From Hybos culiciformis (taxonomy: Eukaryota > Arthropoda > Insecta > Diptera > Hybotidae), in the NCBI GenBank assembly GCA_964007475.1, contig OZ023273.1, forward strand, positions 26,957,557 to 27,021,556: a stretch of DNA of 64,000 bases, in the 5' to 3' direction. Shown piece by piece: positions 47,901 to 60,472 of the stretch (position 1 is the stretch's first letter; each line of letters opens with the position of its first letter). Under the pieces are notes generated by a model. That model had not been told where the DNA came from, made no database searches, and saw only the letters and a program-made list of their open reading frames with translations. The translations under genes and the position numbers were made by a program.

Positions 47901-50900
47901 TAATATAGGAAAAAAAAATTTTGTGAAAAGCATTCCCAAAATAAATTTAACAATTCTCAGAAATATGTCAATATTCAATTCATTTAGAATTTTAGATTAA
48001 TGAAATATTATGTTCAACAGCAATAGTAAAATATTAGATATTAATTGCTTCTTTTTTTCAATTTAGTACAAATATGTGTCGAAATAGCCTTTTTTGCAAA
48101 TTAAGTATATGCACGAGTTTCACAGAATATTCATTAATTTGGAAATTCTTTTTTTGGAAATTGATTTTCTGGGAATTATTTTCCTTGTAATTGTTTTTAG
48201 GGATATTATTTACATAATCTTCTGATGAATTAATTTGATGGTATTGAACGGTTTTAATCAATAGATGATAAAATTCAGATATTATCGACATAATTTCGAC
48301 AGAAATACCCAAGGATCAAAAAAGCTCTATAAGCCTCTTTTATTATCCCTTTATAAAGTTATTTAGGACATATATGACAAAAATAACTGAGGCCAACATG
48401 ATCCTCGGATAACGATCAAAAAACTTTTTTTTAATCTTATCCAATCTTAAATAACATTAATAAATAGATTTTGATAAAATTTCCCCCGAAAATAAGGAAA
48501 TATTCCTTTTCTATTGTAGCAAAAACATAATTCCTTTCATTATTATGTCTTAAATTTTATCTTTTTTGTATACTACTTCAGATTCATGACATGCGATTAG
48601 AAACCAAAGAATATCTTACAAAATTTTGCAGATAAAGGATCTAATGAAATAATTTGTTCTTCTCTGTATATACTTTTTTGTTGAGTATTATAAAGCAGCG
48701 TTTCTCAACCTTTTTGCTATTGCGACCTATAAAATATGAGTACAAAATAACGCGACCCTCAATCTGAAAATAGTATGCATTGACAAGTAGAAGAAATGAA
48801 AGACACCTTTAAAATGTTTTATTTATTTTCATTTTAATGACTTGTTATTGTTGTTGACAATCATTTGATAATTTATTAAGTCTGGCTCAAAAAATTTACT
48901 CAATTATCAATGTTAAAACAGCAATCTTTTGAAAAATAAGGTAAAGGTTAATTCTTCTTACGTAATCAAAATATTTTATTATTTTTGAAAAAATATATGT
49001 AGCATTTGTAATAGAGTTTTTTCATTAAAACGACCCATTGAAAATCTTTCGCGACCCAAATTCGGGTCGCGACCCTAAGGTTGAGAAACGCTGTAATACA
49101 TAAAGTTTTTTCGTGGGAAATTTTTTATATTTTGATAACTTTTGAAACTTTAATTGTATTTTTTTTTTAAACTTTAACAAAATTTTATACTGATTTTGCT
49201 TTAACTTTAAATTTTTGTTCTGATTTACCACGATAAGTATTGTTGTAATATTTTAAATTGAAAAAATAAAAAAAAATTTGTTAAGTAAGTTAAATCGAGT
49301 TTAAAATTTTTAATGCTCAGACAATAACTTGAATTAACAATATAATGCTCGAAGGTTTTTTTTAAATATAAAAAATTTATGCAAAACACGTAAACCAGAC
49401 GTCTGGAAAATTAATATAATATCTTATCAACATATTCCCTTGCACCGTACGATTACCTAAATATTTGACTGCAGAAGTTCTTTCTGCCGCCGCTATATTT
49501 CTGTTCTATCTAAACTCTCAACCGGGAATAAATAAATTCTTCCCGCCCACTGATGAAATGTATAAAACATAAATGTATCAAAATAATAATATAATAAAAA
49601 TTATTTTTCAATAAAATATTAAAAAAAAATTTCATTCAGTTCATTGGATTTCTGATATATTCTCATATATTTATATATAAAATATAATAATATAAATTTA
49701 TTTTCATGCGTATATAAAAATATCTATATAGAATTCTCATAAATTATTTGTTATATATATATACTTGGTTACGTAGCTATATTTTAAATTTTAATCATGC
49801 AATAAATTTTATTTTTAAATCCATAATTTTCCATAATATGTGGAATTTATTAAATTTTTCTTTGCTCAAAAAGATAATAGACCTTAGAAGGATCAAGGAA
49901 AATCAACAAATGTTTTAAAAAGGAAAAAAGAAAAAAAATAATGTTTTTTATAATAATGATGTGAATGGGTCGAAAAGAATTTTTCAAGATTTTAAAATAT
50001 GAGAGAATTATTAATAATATTTTATATTCAAAAATCAACGATATTTGTTTTAACCCAATCAATTTTTTTGAAAATATTGAAGTTTTTGGCGTACATAATA
50101 TTATGTGTATACTTAGTTCAAGCCTTTTTAATTAATTTCAATAATGAAAATATTTTATTTAATGAATAATAAAAGCATGAAAAAATTTTAGGGTTTCCCA
50201 GCTGTGAAAATAAAGTAAAATAAAACGATTTTATGTTTTATTTCTTTTCATTTATTTTAATATTTCGCAAGCTTTTGTTTGCTGCATCTTCAGAATAATT
50301 CATTCTAAAAAAATAAATTTTAACAATTAAAAAATAAAATGAAAATATAACACTTATATAATTTAATTACTTTCTGTAACCATATAAAAGTTTTATTTTT
50401 TTGTTTTTAATAAGACAGGTATATGATTTTATCGATTTCAATATATATATTTTTTAAAGTAATAATTTTTTTATTTTGATGATTTATAAATTGAGTATCA
50501 ATTTTATAGTTTACTGTTTTCGGTGCGCATATTAGAATTGTATGTTAAGAGCCCTCATTGTGAAAAATTTCAAAAAATTGGTCTTAGTTTGTCTTTGATT
50601 GTAGGGTTACTATAATCTAGACTGAAGTGATTTTTTGATATGTTAGAGAGTATATAACTGGCTCCAGGGTAGGTGAAGCGGATTTTTTAAATTTTGAGTT
50701 TTTTGGCCCAAACGATCCTTTAAAAAACTTGAACACATTTGCTTGGATTCTGAAGTAAAGGAAAAAGATAATAAAAAATCTCAAACGCAGAAATAAAACT
50801 AAAATACCACTCTCCAGGGCTGGTGACGTGAAATTTTGAATTTCTTTAATTTCCTTAACAATTTTTAATTAATTTCATTTATTTCTAAGAATTTTTTAAT

Positions 50901-53900
50901 TTTTTTGATAAATTACAGTTTCTGCACAGAAATAAAATTCAAATATAGTTCTGTGATTTTCTGGTAGAGGTGTTTTTCGTATAATTTTTGTCGCATTTTT
51001 TACGGCCGTTTATTTTCTGTAAAATAAAACAAAAAAAACTGCAAAAATAGAAAACAGAAATAGAAAACAGAATTTCACATGAAGGGCTCTTAAGAGCCTC
51101 AATTTTCTTGTGTTTAATATTGTTATTTTCTTTACGTCTTAATTGAAAGTGTGTTTTTCTTTGAGCGCATGTTTCAGACTGGCAGTCTGTGATTGTTCTT
51201 CACAAGTATGTCCATATTTAATAGCTTAATAGCCATTTTTAATAACTTAATAGCTTTTTAATAGTTATTATTTAATTAAAAACGCAATTTTATTTATTTT
51301 TTAATTAATTTTGAATAATTTATCTTTTTTTTTTTGTTTACAAGTAAATTAAATTAATTTTTTTATGTTTTAATTATGCTAATTCTGTTATTTCGGGAAT
51401 TAAAAACGATAATAATATTTGAATGTAATATAATTTTTCTTTTAATGTTGGAATAAGTTGGCCTCTTTCATAATATGACTAATACTAATCAGTGACTAAT
51501 AATTAGGGTTTTTTGTCCATTATTTAATTGAAAATCTTTTGATTTTTTAAGTAGTTATTCCTTTTTGGATATTAAAACGATAAATGGAAATTTTTACATT
51601 CATACATATTATCTATCTATGATTCTATGTTATATAATATATACTTTTCGACGTAAATTTTATTTTTGATAGATTCGTCTCACGAAATGTGAAAAATGCG
51701 CATTTTGTGAAATTATGAAAAAAAAGGATTCAATTCTTATCTTCGCCCAAACAAATGAGGCAGGATTCCTTTGAATTGGATATTAATTTTGTTTTTTTTT
51801 TAATTCTTATTATTCTGGTGTATAATGAAATTTTTGGTGGTGTATATAGTATAGCTCTCTATCTATAGGAGTTCAATAATGTATCCGTTCACACTTGTTA
51901 CCAAAAGACCGGTTAACGACGTATTTCAGTCATGTCTTGTTGTTCTTGAAATAAAAAGAGCCAGAATATATGGCGAATGAACTTGACAGAGTCGCTTATA
52001 ATTTTTTTATTAAAATGAAGGTATCCTTTAGTTCCTGTTCATAATTGAAAATTGGACTGTGTTTGAAAATGGCATAAAATAACATATTTTTTTGTTAGAA
52101 ATTTTTGTTAGAGTACGATTCAAATCACTTGACCAATCCGTTATGCAAAGCTTTCCCTTTCCATTACAAAATTCCATACAAAATTTGCATGAGCTTTTTT
52201 CTTAAATAATTTCTCCTAAATTTTGTATGGAATTTTGTAATGGAAAGGGAAAGCTTTGCATAACGGATTGGTCAAGTGATTTGAATCGTATATAGTGATA
52301 GAATATTAAAAAAAAAATGTAAATAAAATTTTACGTCGTAAATTCATCTAATTATAATCCAAAGCACATAAAGCAATAAAATGACAGAGACACAGAATTA
52401 ATTATGAAAAAAATATTTTGCTTGTTTAATTTTTTTATTTTTTTTTACTTTTTGTTTTTATTTTTCTTCAGATTAAAATATAATTATGTATTTTTTGCAC
52501 TATCCTCTATATACATGTAATATTCTTCTTACTTATAATAATAATAAAAATAGGAATAATTATATTCCATATATCCATAGATTTAAACTAAATGTATAAT
52601 AATAAATAAATGAGGTTGAATCAAATAGGTTAGCAAACATGGAATATAAATGTGAAAATTTTCCGCTAGACTTAATTTTTATTTCATGAATAAATAATAA
52701 TAATAATAAACATTAGATTTATGTTTTTTTATTTTTTAAGTTTATTCTTAAGTATTTTTGATTTGCGGGGTGATTGCGATGATAGAATGTAAAAAAAGAT
52801 AAAATATAAAAAATAAAAATAAGAGATAATAAAATTTATTTATATTGAGATCATTTTTATTTTTTTTTATGATTTTAATCCTTTTCAGTAAATTTACTTA
52901 TGATAATTATTTATGTAAGTTAATAGTTAGCAAGGAAGTATTAATATACAACATATAATATTACATTTTGCAAAGGATGATAATAAATAAAAATAAAAAA
53001 ATAAAAAATTTACATCGTTTAATTTATTTTAAATTCTGAAAATAAAAAAGTTATTTAAATTTTTGAAAAAATAAAATTAATTAATTTTTTAAATGCGATT
53101 ATACTGGAAATAATAAATAGAAGTAAGTAGCTTAGTCTTTATTAAACAAAACTATTAATACAAATTCAGAATTGAGTTAATAAATCGACCATCCTCACGA
53201 AAGAAGTACTAAAAAATCAAAAAGGTGTTTGTTGAGCCGCAAAATACATCTTGAAGGGTCGCGTTTTGTTTTTATTTACTAGTTCATTTGACCATACTTT
53301 TTGTATCAGTATAATGCCTTTCTTTCCATATTTTTTATAGTTTTTTCTTCAGTTTGATTTATATAAATGAAAAAAATAAAAATTTAATAAAATAATCATA
53401 TATCAATTAAACATTCATTGCAATGGAAACTGAATATAGTATAATGAATTTGTAAGAGTCTTAAATAAATATCATGCATTTTTTTTGGTAGACAATAAAA
53501 AGTTGTGTCTTTGAATGAGGAAAATTTAAAACATATAGAAGAGAAGTGAAATGATGAATAAAAAATTTTAAGGTTGTAGTTTTATATCAGAGACAATTTT
53601 TGTTATCATTTTCCCTAATAAAAAAATGTTAATGTAGAAATTGTCTTCTTATGCAATCCGGCTGGAATGACTAAAATGTTACTGCGACTGCCCAAACTTG
53701 GATCAAAGGATCAATCTAGTTGTATGACCAAAACTTTTCGGAATAAGATGGGCTTCTAGTTGAAGGATTTAATATAATACGACAGCCTTCTAGTTGAAGG
53801 ACTTAATTGGTTCTATAAAAATAAATTACCTTTAAATTAATGAATTTCTGGATGGTTCTGAATGACTCCTAGTCATCCGGTAACTTGTTGGTGCAGTAAA

Positions 53901-56900
53901 TCCCTTCTTTCTTACTCAGGCAGTATTATCAAAAAATATGTATATCTAGAAATTTCAGTCCTATACAAATTGTACAAATTGAATTTTTTTTTTTTTTTCA
54001 TAATTATTGATATCCCAAAAAAATAGAGAACATAAAATTTCTCTATTTTGTTTTTTTTATACTCACAAAAAAAGCAAAATACAAATACATAGAATATCAA
54101 TCTAATTTTTTTAAACATTTTAAAATTTGAACTTTTTGTATGGACTGAATTTCTCTTATTTATATGTACTTACTTTATGGTATTATTATAAGTGTTGCAT
54201 TCGAGTAATTTTTTTTTTTTTTTAATTAAAATTTTTCATAACTACGATTGGATTTTTTAAGCTTTTTATCGTTTATATCACAAAATGGACATAAAAGTTT
54301 TTCAGTCATTGTATCATTGTTTAAAATAAATCAGTTTTATTTTTATTTTGTGTTCAAATGTCAAATTATAAAATGAATTAAGTTTTTCTTAAGAGCTTAG
54401 CATTGTCCTCAAGAATTCGATTACATGAATAGTAAAAATATATTCATTTGATAAAATGAAAATGTACCATGAGATTAAAGTTTTATTCATGTAAATACTT
54501 TTAAATATACTTATGTATTCACTTACATGCGTAAATATATATAAATATCAAGAAATCAACAAGTTTCATAAATTTTTATTATACCATCCACATTTTTTAT
54601 CATGTTTATACATATATATACATATATGTATGCATAGAACTGAACACATAAATAACATATTAAATTTTTATACATTAAATATTATACTACATATATCTTT
54701 TTTTCATCAAAGTAAACTACCCACACATCATTATAGGAGAAATATATTCTTTGAAATGGGGAGAGATAATATGCCAAAACTTAAATTTGATACCCACGCA
54801 TTTATTTTATCATTTTATTTTGCAAAAAAAAAAAAAAAAATTTATGAAAAGTTTGACAAAATCAATTATTGAAATATGTACATGTAATTATATGCATATG
54901 TTCATCAGTAGGTTGAATTGATACATAAATAAACATAAATAATTTACGTATGATAAATCCTTAGTGACAGCTAAATTTAAAATTCTGAAATTTGGTTATT
55001 TGTCAGCTATAAATAATAATTTTTGATTTTTCAGTTTAACAAAATCCTGAAGAGTGAGCATAAAATAAAAACAATTTAACCAAATGTACATAAAAATTTA
55101 GAAGGTCAATTGGAATACTTTAGACGAGTTTGATCTCAAATAGGTATGGGAAAATGCGTCTTCATTATTGAAGAATAACATCTCATAATTTTATTCCCAG
55201 AACTCAAGCCCTTGACAAAAATTGCGAAACAGATTCTTTGGGTGTTATAGATGCCAAATATGGCATTGACATGATATAAGGCTTCTTAATATTAACCGGT
55301 TATTTTTTACTGATATGTACTAAACTTAGTAATTATCGATTTGATGTCAGTTAATTCCTATATTTATTTTTTGGATTTTATTTAAATTTCTTACGCACCG
55401 AATACACAGCGAACTTAGCCAATACATGAAACAATTTTTATGATAGTTATCTTATTTTAAAGCAATTTCAGTTTGAAATAATCACATTGCTATTTTTCGA
55501 TTTGCAGTTAACAGACATTAGCTCTTTATCTTTATCTGCTGATTTGAAATTGAACTGGTATTAAAATAAGTTTTCAAATGTATTTTAATTTTTTCAAAAT
55601 CATTACAAGCCTTTACTTTAAGGACATGCTGATTTGAAATGATTTATTGTAAGATTTAAGTTCTTAAATTTTTATGAATGTGAACAAACAACTTCAAATT
55701 CAATTATAATTATGTTAAATAATTTCCAGTGAAACTTATGTATAGTTAGTGTTTATATATGAGATGTGTAAAAAAAAACATAAAATTCAAACTTATTTAT
55801 ACAAGATTAAAAAAAATGTATACGTACATAATGTTTTTTATATAAATGTGATTGTACATTTTAATGAATTTTTATTATTATTATTATTACTTTTACTTGT
55901 TACTAATATAGATTCCCCAAATGGAAATGTCTTTTATTTCATACTGTGAATTTGTTGGGTTTCAATTTCTAATAAAATTTATTGATTTACGTCACTTAAC
56001 ATCTATAATATTACTTTTTTTTGCGTTACATATCAGTAACAGACAGAAGATAAATCCTTGAAATCTCATGTGTTCAATAGAAATGGAAATTGAGCAATAA
56101 AATTGTACTTTTCATATATAGAAATCAGAGTTTAAAAGGAATGATGTTTTTCTATAACTACAGTGAAAATATATATATGTAAAAAAAAAACAGTATAAAA
56201 ATCTATTTTTATTTCACCAAAAATATAATTGAATTTTGTAAAAATGCCTAAGTAAAAAAAAAATAAATGAAAATTTTTTCAAATTTTTTATTGCATTAAT
56301 TTTTGCACACAACTTAAATGTTTGCATACAACATAAATGTACAAATATGTAGCTGTATACTACATATATACGTATATGTAACCGCAAACACTATGTCGAT
56401 ACTTTAGTTTAGTATGATTCTGATCGTACGCACTTAATTATTGCACACAAAAAGCAAACTATTTGGAGTACAAATTTATACAATTACATACTATATTACT
56501 ATTGGAAAGCAATCGAGAAATCCATTGAATTATTTTACCAGCAGACTGAAATAGTTTTGGGAATAAGGCAGCCGTATACCAATGAACTCACTCATTAAAC
56601 TGTCGGTCTATAAAAAGTCTATATTAAGCGTGGTTTTAAAATGTTTTAGTTAGGTCTGTTACACAGAAATAATTACCATAAATATAATTTTTTGAATAAT
56701 ATTACTTTAAAACTAGAAAATTGAATTATTAAAAAATAATTTTATTATTAAGCAATGTTATTTTTTATACTAGAGATATGGTCGAGGTAATTCACGCGCG
56801 TGTACGCACGTAAAAAATCAAATTGTAAGAAAATGTATAAAAGATGTTATAAGCAACGACGTAAAACGTAGCTTACGCACGTAAAAGTTAAAATATTTTA

Positions 56901-59900
56901 ACTTTCCCAGTATTTACGCCGTAGATTGTCAAAAACATTTGTATTGTTATTGTTTATTTCGTTGCTATGGAAAAAAAATATTATTTTGATTGAACCTAAA
57001 AAAAAAAATAAATAAATAAAAAAGTGAATTAATTTGAATTTTGTTAAATATAGTTAGATTAATTAAAAAAAAAAATATTTAAAAATAATATTTATTTTCA
57101 ATTCCTAAAAGTATTAAAAATTTGAATTTATTTTTCTTTTTCTCTTTTATTTTTCGCAAGTGAATGGCGTTGAACATAACTGGTGAAATGAACCAGTTTT
57201 TTTACTTGCGTACATGCGATTGTACGCGCGTGAATTACGTTGATCATATCTCTACTATTAGATATATGTACAATACAAACATATACGATAATGAAATATT
57301 AGAAAATGAGATTAGAAGATGAATTAATTGTATGTAAAAAAAATTGGTCAACTATTTTGGGGTGAGCAAATAGAGGTGTCAAGTTTAAGAGCCAGACTGA
57401 ATTCACACTATTGGTTTTGATCCATTTTCCGATGATTTGAAAAGAAAAATAAAAATATTTATGGTTCAAAATATCTTAGAATTCGAAATAAATGTACTTT
57501 TTTATGTCTTTTTGAACTACTTGATGCATTTCATACAAATTAGTATATTGTTTATTATTTCTTAATTCATTTTTTCATTTTTCCGAATAACGCCGTTTTC
57601 AATTGAGAAAATAAATTAAATTAGTTTTTCTTTTTGGTTGGAAAAAAGTCTCAAAAAATAAATACAATTTTTTTTTTCCACATCGACCGAAACTTTAGGA
57701 ATATCAATTTTTTCTAAAATTTTTTTAGTAATATTAAAATTGAATAGAAAAATAATTATACATGTTAAGATAGAAAAAACTTAGGAAATTATATTTTCTT
57801 TTGAAAAGTTTTCAACATGAAATCGAATTGAAAAAATTATTGAATAATAGTTTTGTCCTACCTGGTGTCAAGCACACAACTCATTACAATGATAAACTTG
57901 TGACCCTCTATATAAAATAATGCCTGATTTTATAACAAAAATTTAGTGCCCAGACATTTTAAATTTCTTTTATGTAAAAATCCATTGGTGAATCTAAATT
58001 TTTTGGGACATGATAGTTAATTATTTTCGGAACCGCCAAAGTCAATTATCTGTTTTTTAAACGAATGCTAAGAAAAATTAAAGAAAATACATAAATCAAA
58101 TTAGTAGGAAAATAATTTTAATTCAAGAACAAATTGTACAAAATTCAGAATAGGGCAAAAAAGTAATTTAAATCCCAAGAGTTTATATTTTCAATTTTTT
58201 AAGCATTTGAGAAATTTACTATAAGATTTGAATATTACCATTTTGAATTTTTTTCTATGAAGGAAAGTTGTAAAAAACAGATTTTTGGATATTTGACTTA
58301 CATTTTTTTCAAAACCAATGTTATTTTGTATAAAGGCCGGTATTCAACTGGAGATAAAATCAACTTTTTCATATAAAATTTTATCTGAGATAAATTTTAG
58401 TTGAGTGAATTTAATTTATCGGTACCCAACTGAAGATAAATGGAAATTTATCTGAGTAAAAATTGTATGAAAATATTTTCACTCAAATAAATTTTATTTC
58501 AAAAATTTATCTTGCAAAGAATGTTTTGAACATTCTTTTCAAGATAAATTTTGACATTAGGTCGTGTAAAAAGAATTTGACGTTTGTTGTTTGAAGAAAA
58601 CCAATGACCTTATATATAAGGAAGAGTAAATTATGTATTTTAGTATGAAAGCCAATGAAGCTTTTTTATTTTTTTTCAAAATACCGTATTTGCTTATTTC
58701 AATTGTCTAAAAAGGAACAAAAAAAAAAGAAGAAAGATTCATAAAAATTTTTGTTTTTGTTTTTATGAATTTTTCTTTTTTTTTTGTTTCTTTTTTGCCA
58801 ATTGAAATAGGAAAATACGGTACTTTGAAAAAATAAAAAAGCTTCACTTGCAATAATAATATACTCTTCCTTATATATAAGTTCATTGGAAGAAAACAAA
58901 CAAAAATCAGAAAACTTATTATCATCAGAGGGTCATGTGTCAATTTTTATCCCACTCAATAATGTTCCTTTTCAAGATAAAATTTATCTTGTACTTTATC
59001 TTCAGTTGAATACCGGCCTTAAATAACAACAAAAAGTTGTATCATAGTGTCACTTTTAAAGGCCGGTATTCAACTGGAGATAAAATCAACTTTTTCATAT
59101 AAAATTTTATCTGAGATAAATTTTAGTTGAGTGAATTTAATTTATCGGTACCCAACTGAAGATAAATGGAAATTTATCTGAGTAAAAATTGTATGAAAAT
59201 ATTTTCACTCAAATAAATTTTATTTCAAAAATTTATCTTGCAAAGAATGTTTTGAACATTCTTTTCAAGATAAATTTTGACATTAGGTCGTGTAAAAAGA
59301 ATTTGACGTTTGTTGTTTGACGAAAACAAACAAAAATCAGAAAACTCAAATAATTTTTAAACTGAAATTGGTAAAAAATAATAAAATTAAAATAATAGTT
59401 TAATTTAATAAAATAAAATGAAATTGGTAAAATTAATTAAATAAAATGGATGAAAGTTGGGAGGTAAGAAAATTAAAAATAAAATTGTTTAGGTACTACA
59501 TAAGTCAGAAAGTCATGTGTCAATTTTTATCTCACTCAATGATGTTCCTTTTCAAGATAAAATTTATCTTGTACTTTATCTTCAGTTGAATACCCGCCTT
59601 AATGAGAAAAATATAATAACTTTGTTGAATAAAAATTATGTATTTGATATGCACAGCAGCGCAGTATTTATGACGTATATAAACATTAAACATTAAGTTG
59701 TGAGCAAAAAATCGAAATTTAATTAATTTTCTATATGAAAAAAAAAATGAATATTGTTATAATAAAAAAAATAAATTCATGATAATATTATTTTATATAA
59801 ATCAATGATAAAAAAATAAAAAATAAAATAAATATTGAAAGATATTATATTCAATTATAATAATTCAGTTATAATAATAAGTTTTCATAATATTTCATTT

Positions 59901-60021
59901 TGTATCTTTTTAGTTACCCGGAAGTGATGGAACTGAATATCATTTTAAACATCGAACATTACCACATGCCAGATCTAAAAGAAGTATAACACATGCAAGA
60001 GTTTTAAAAAAAATACCAGAA
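29700..60021 (+). CDS. Fur2: furin-like proprotein convertase (Furin 2-like), first two coding exons, 3'-partial
   Basis: Furin-type subtilases cut secretory precursors after basic motifs in the Golgi and at the cell surface. Seen here: exons 29700-29918 and 59914-60021, both phase 0, together 109 residues. Residues about 6-30 form a hydrophobic signal or signal-anchor segment. The S8 prodomain follows: FTSSFLVRFHRSIDNEFAHQ, VANKNGFANLGS, then LPGSDGTEYHFKHRTLPHAR, SKRSITHARVLKKIPE. HFKHR...KRS corresponds to the furin HFWHRGVTKRS segment, the internal (secondary) autocleavage site of the prodomain. The catalytic Asp/His/Ser domain, P domain and tail lie to the right of the window. EYHFKHRTLPHAR is the form I associate with insect Furin 2 rather than Furin 1, so the symbol is likely but not proven. 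Confidence 0.85.
32053..32590 (-). mobile_element. hairpin-headed repeat, copy 3 (truncated, inverted)
   Basis: The reverse complement matches the non-hairpin part of copies 1 and 2, from AAAACTTTATGCAACTCATT to the A-run end. It is more diverged and lacks the hairpin head. Loss at the hairpin side with retention of the A-ended side resembles 5' truncation of a retroposon. Confidence 0.7.
38426..38451. repeat. small hairpin
   Basis: GCCTGCAC and GTGCAGGC separated by 10 nt form a GC-rich 8-bp stem in an AT-rich intron. Function unknown. Confidence 0.4.
44076..44927. mobile_element. non-autonomous hAT-like transposon with 8-bp target duplication
   Basis: Ends TAGGGCCTGCAATACCGG (44076-44093) and the inverse CCGGTATTGCAGGCCCTA (44910-44927). 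They are flanked by the direct repeat GATCCGCC at 44068-44075 and 44928-44935. Perfect 8-bp duplications are the hAT hallmark. ACCGGT occurs nine times in the two subterminal regions. The 852-bp interior has no transposase but includes a run of AATCTGGAC motifs (44250-44335). Confidence 0.88.
46369..46385. repeat. (TC)n microsatellite
   Basis: Eight TC dinucleotides in the furin-like intron. Confidence 0.85.
48696..49093. mobile_element. hAT (Charlie-type) MITE
   Basis: CAGCGTTTCTCAACCTTTTT at 48696-48715 is matched in inverse by GGTTGAGAAACGCTG at 49079-49093. CAGxGxTTCTCAACC ends are typical of Charlie-type hAT elements. GCGACCC motifs recur just inside both ends. The flanking 8-mers agree at only about five positions, so the copy is old. 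Confidence 0.75.
50549..51089. mobile_element. TTAA-flanked inverted-repeat element (piggyBac-like insertion site)
   Basis: GAGCCCTCATTGTGAAA on the left and TTTCACATGAAGGGCTC on the right are imperfect inverses, each bordered by TTAA (50545-50548 and 51090-51093). TTAA duplications are the rule for piggyBac, but the termini do not begin with CCC as usual, so the family is tentative. Confidence 0.55.
52114..52290. mobile_element. foldback MITE with perfect 73-bp arms
   Basis: Positions 52114-52186 and 52218-52290 are exact inverse complements, beginning TACGATTCAAATCACTTG, around a 31-nt loop. TA at both ends fits a TA duplication. There is no coding capacity. Confidence 0.88.
56771..57254. 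mobile_element. TA-flanked MITE with CpG-rich ends
   Basis: TAGAGATATGGTC...GTAATTCACGCGCGTGTACG on the left is matched in inverse on the right by CGCGCGTGAATTACGTTGAT then CATATCTCTA. Ends carry ACGCACGTAAA and TACGCGCG motifs, unusual in this AT-rich DNA. The interior holds ACGTAAAACGTAGCTTACG. No open frame. Confidence 0.75.
58334..59019. mobile_element. Harbinger-like MITE, copy 1, carrying a nested element
   Basis: Ends AGGCCGGTATTCAACTGGAG and the inverse TTCAGTTGAATACCGGCCT, flanked by TAA at 58331-58333 and 59020-59022. A 3-bp TAA/TTA duplication is the PIF/Harbinger signature. GATAAA/TTTATC motifs repeat in both subterminal parts. An inserted foldback element occupies 58602-58888. 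A central segment present in copy 2 is missing here. Confidence 0.8.
58602..58888. mobile_element. foldback element nested in Harbinger-like copy 1
   Basis: CAATGACCTTATATATAAGG at the left is inverted at the right as CTTATATATAAGTTCATTG. The two halves pair over almost the entire 287 bp (AAGCTTTTTTATTTTTT, TACCGTATTT and TATTTCAATTG shared). The direct repeat GAAGAAAAC flanks it (58593-58601, 58889-58897), a 9-bp (or 8-bp plus chance base) duplication. Copy 2 at about 59323-59331 shows the site without insertion. Confidence 0.8.
59060..59599. mobile_element. Harbinger-like MITE, copy 2
   Basis: Same ends as copy 1, TAA at 59057-59059 and 59600-59602. It is nearly identical to copy 1 over the first 260 bp and the last 90 bp. 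It lacks the nested element and keeps a longer AT-rich centre. Confidence 0.82.
59914..60021 (+). CDS. Fur2: furin-like exon 2 (prodomain with internal basic site)
   Basis: 108 nt between ctttttag and a GTAAGT donor, 36 codons, phase 0. It encodes the ARSKRS site. It starts only about 310 bp after a Harbinger-like element. Confidence 0.85.
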
Positions 60022-60472
60022 GTAAGTAAAATTTAAACTAAAATTGAAGTTAATCATACATAACTGGTATGATGTTCTGTTAAATAATATGCAAAAAAAA
60101 ACAAATCTAAATATAAATACATTTATATGATTACCACAATGGAGTATAAGTTTCTTAAGCTAGGTAATAATGTCATCCTCAATTATTTCTTAAGAATACA
60201 CACACATCTCAATTTTCCATATTTATTGAAATCTATTTAGCAGTTTAATTTAAAAGTTTTAGACTTCAACTTCTAAGTTTAAGTATTTTCTGAAGTGACA
60301 TAATAAATGACGTAAAGTTAAGAAACGAAAATTAAGACACAGTATTTAAGATAAAACTATTACTTTATTCAAAATTATGAATTTTAAAATGTACAGGTCC
60401 TATAAAACTAAAGATAAATGTTGGAAACGGAACTTGAAATATCTCTTAATAAAATCTCAAATATATTGGAAT

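Larger units (their letters stand above)
29919..59913 (+). other. 29,995-bp intron of the furin-like gene
   Basis: Bounded by GTAAGT and a poly-T/TAG acceptor, with prodomain halves continuing in phase across it. It contains the transposons listed separately. Stretches 29919-32052, 32591-44067, 44936-48695, 49094-50544, 51094-52113, 52291-56770 and 57255-58330 show only AT-rich DNA, A/T runs and short microsatellites; no nested gene is convincing. Confidence 0.8.

Noticed and set aside
52846..52857. TGAGATCATTTT, the first 12 nt of the bantam microRNA
   Set aside because: The rest does not match and no hairpin precursor surrounds it; AT-rich chance match.
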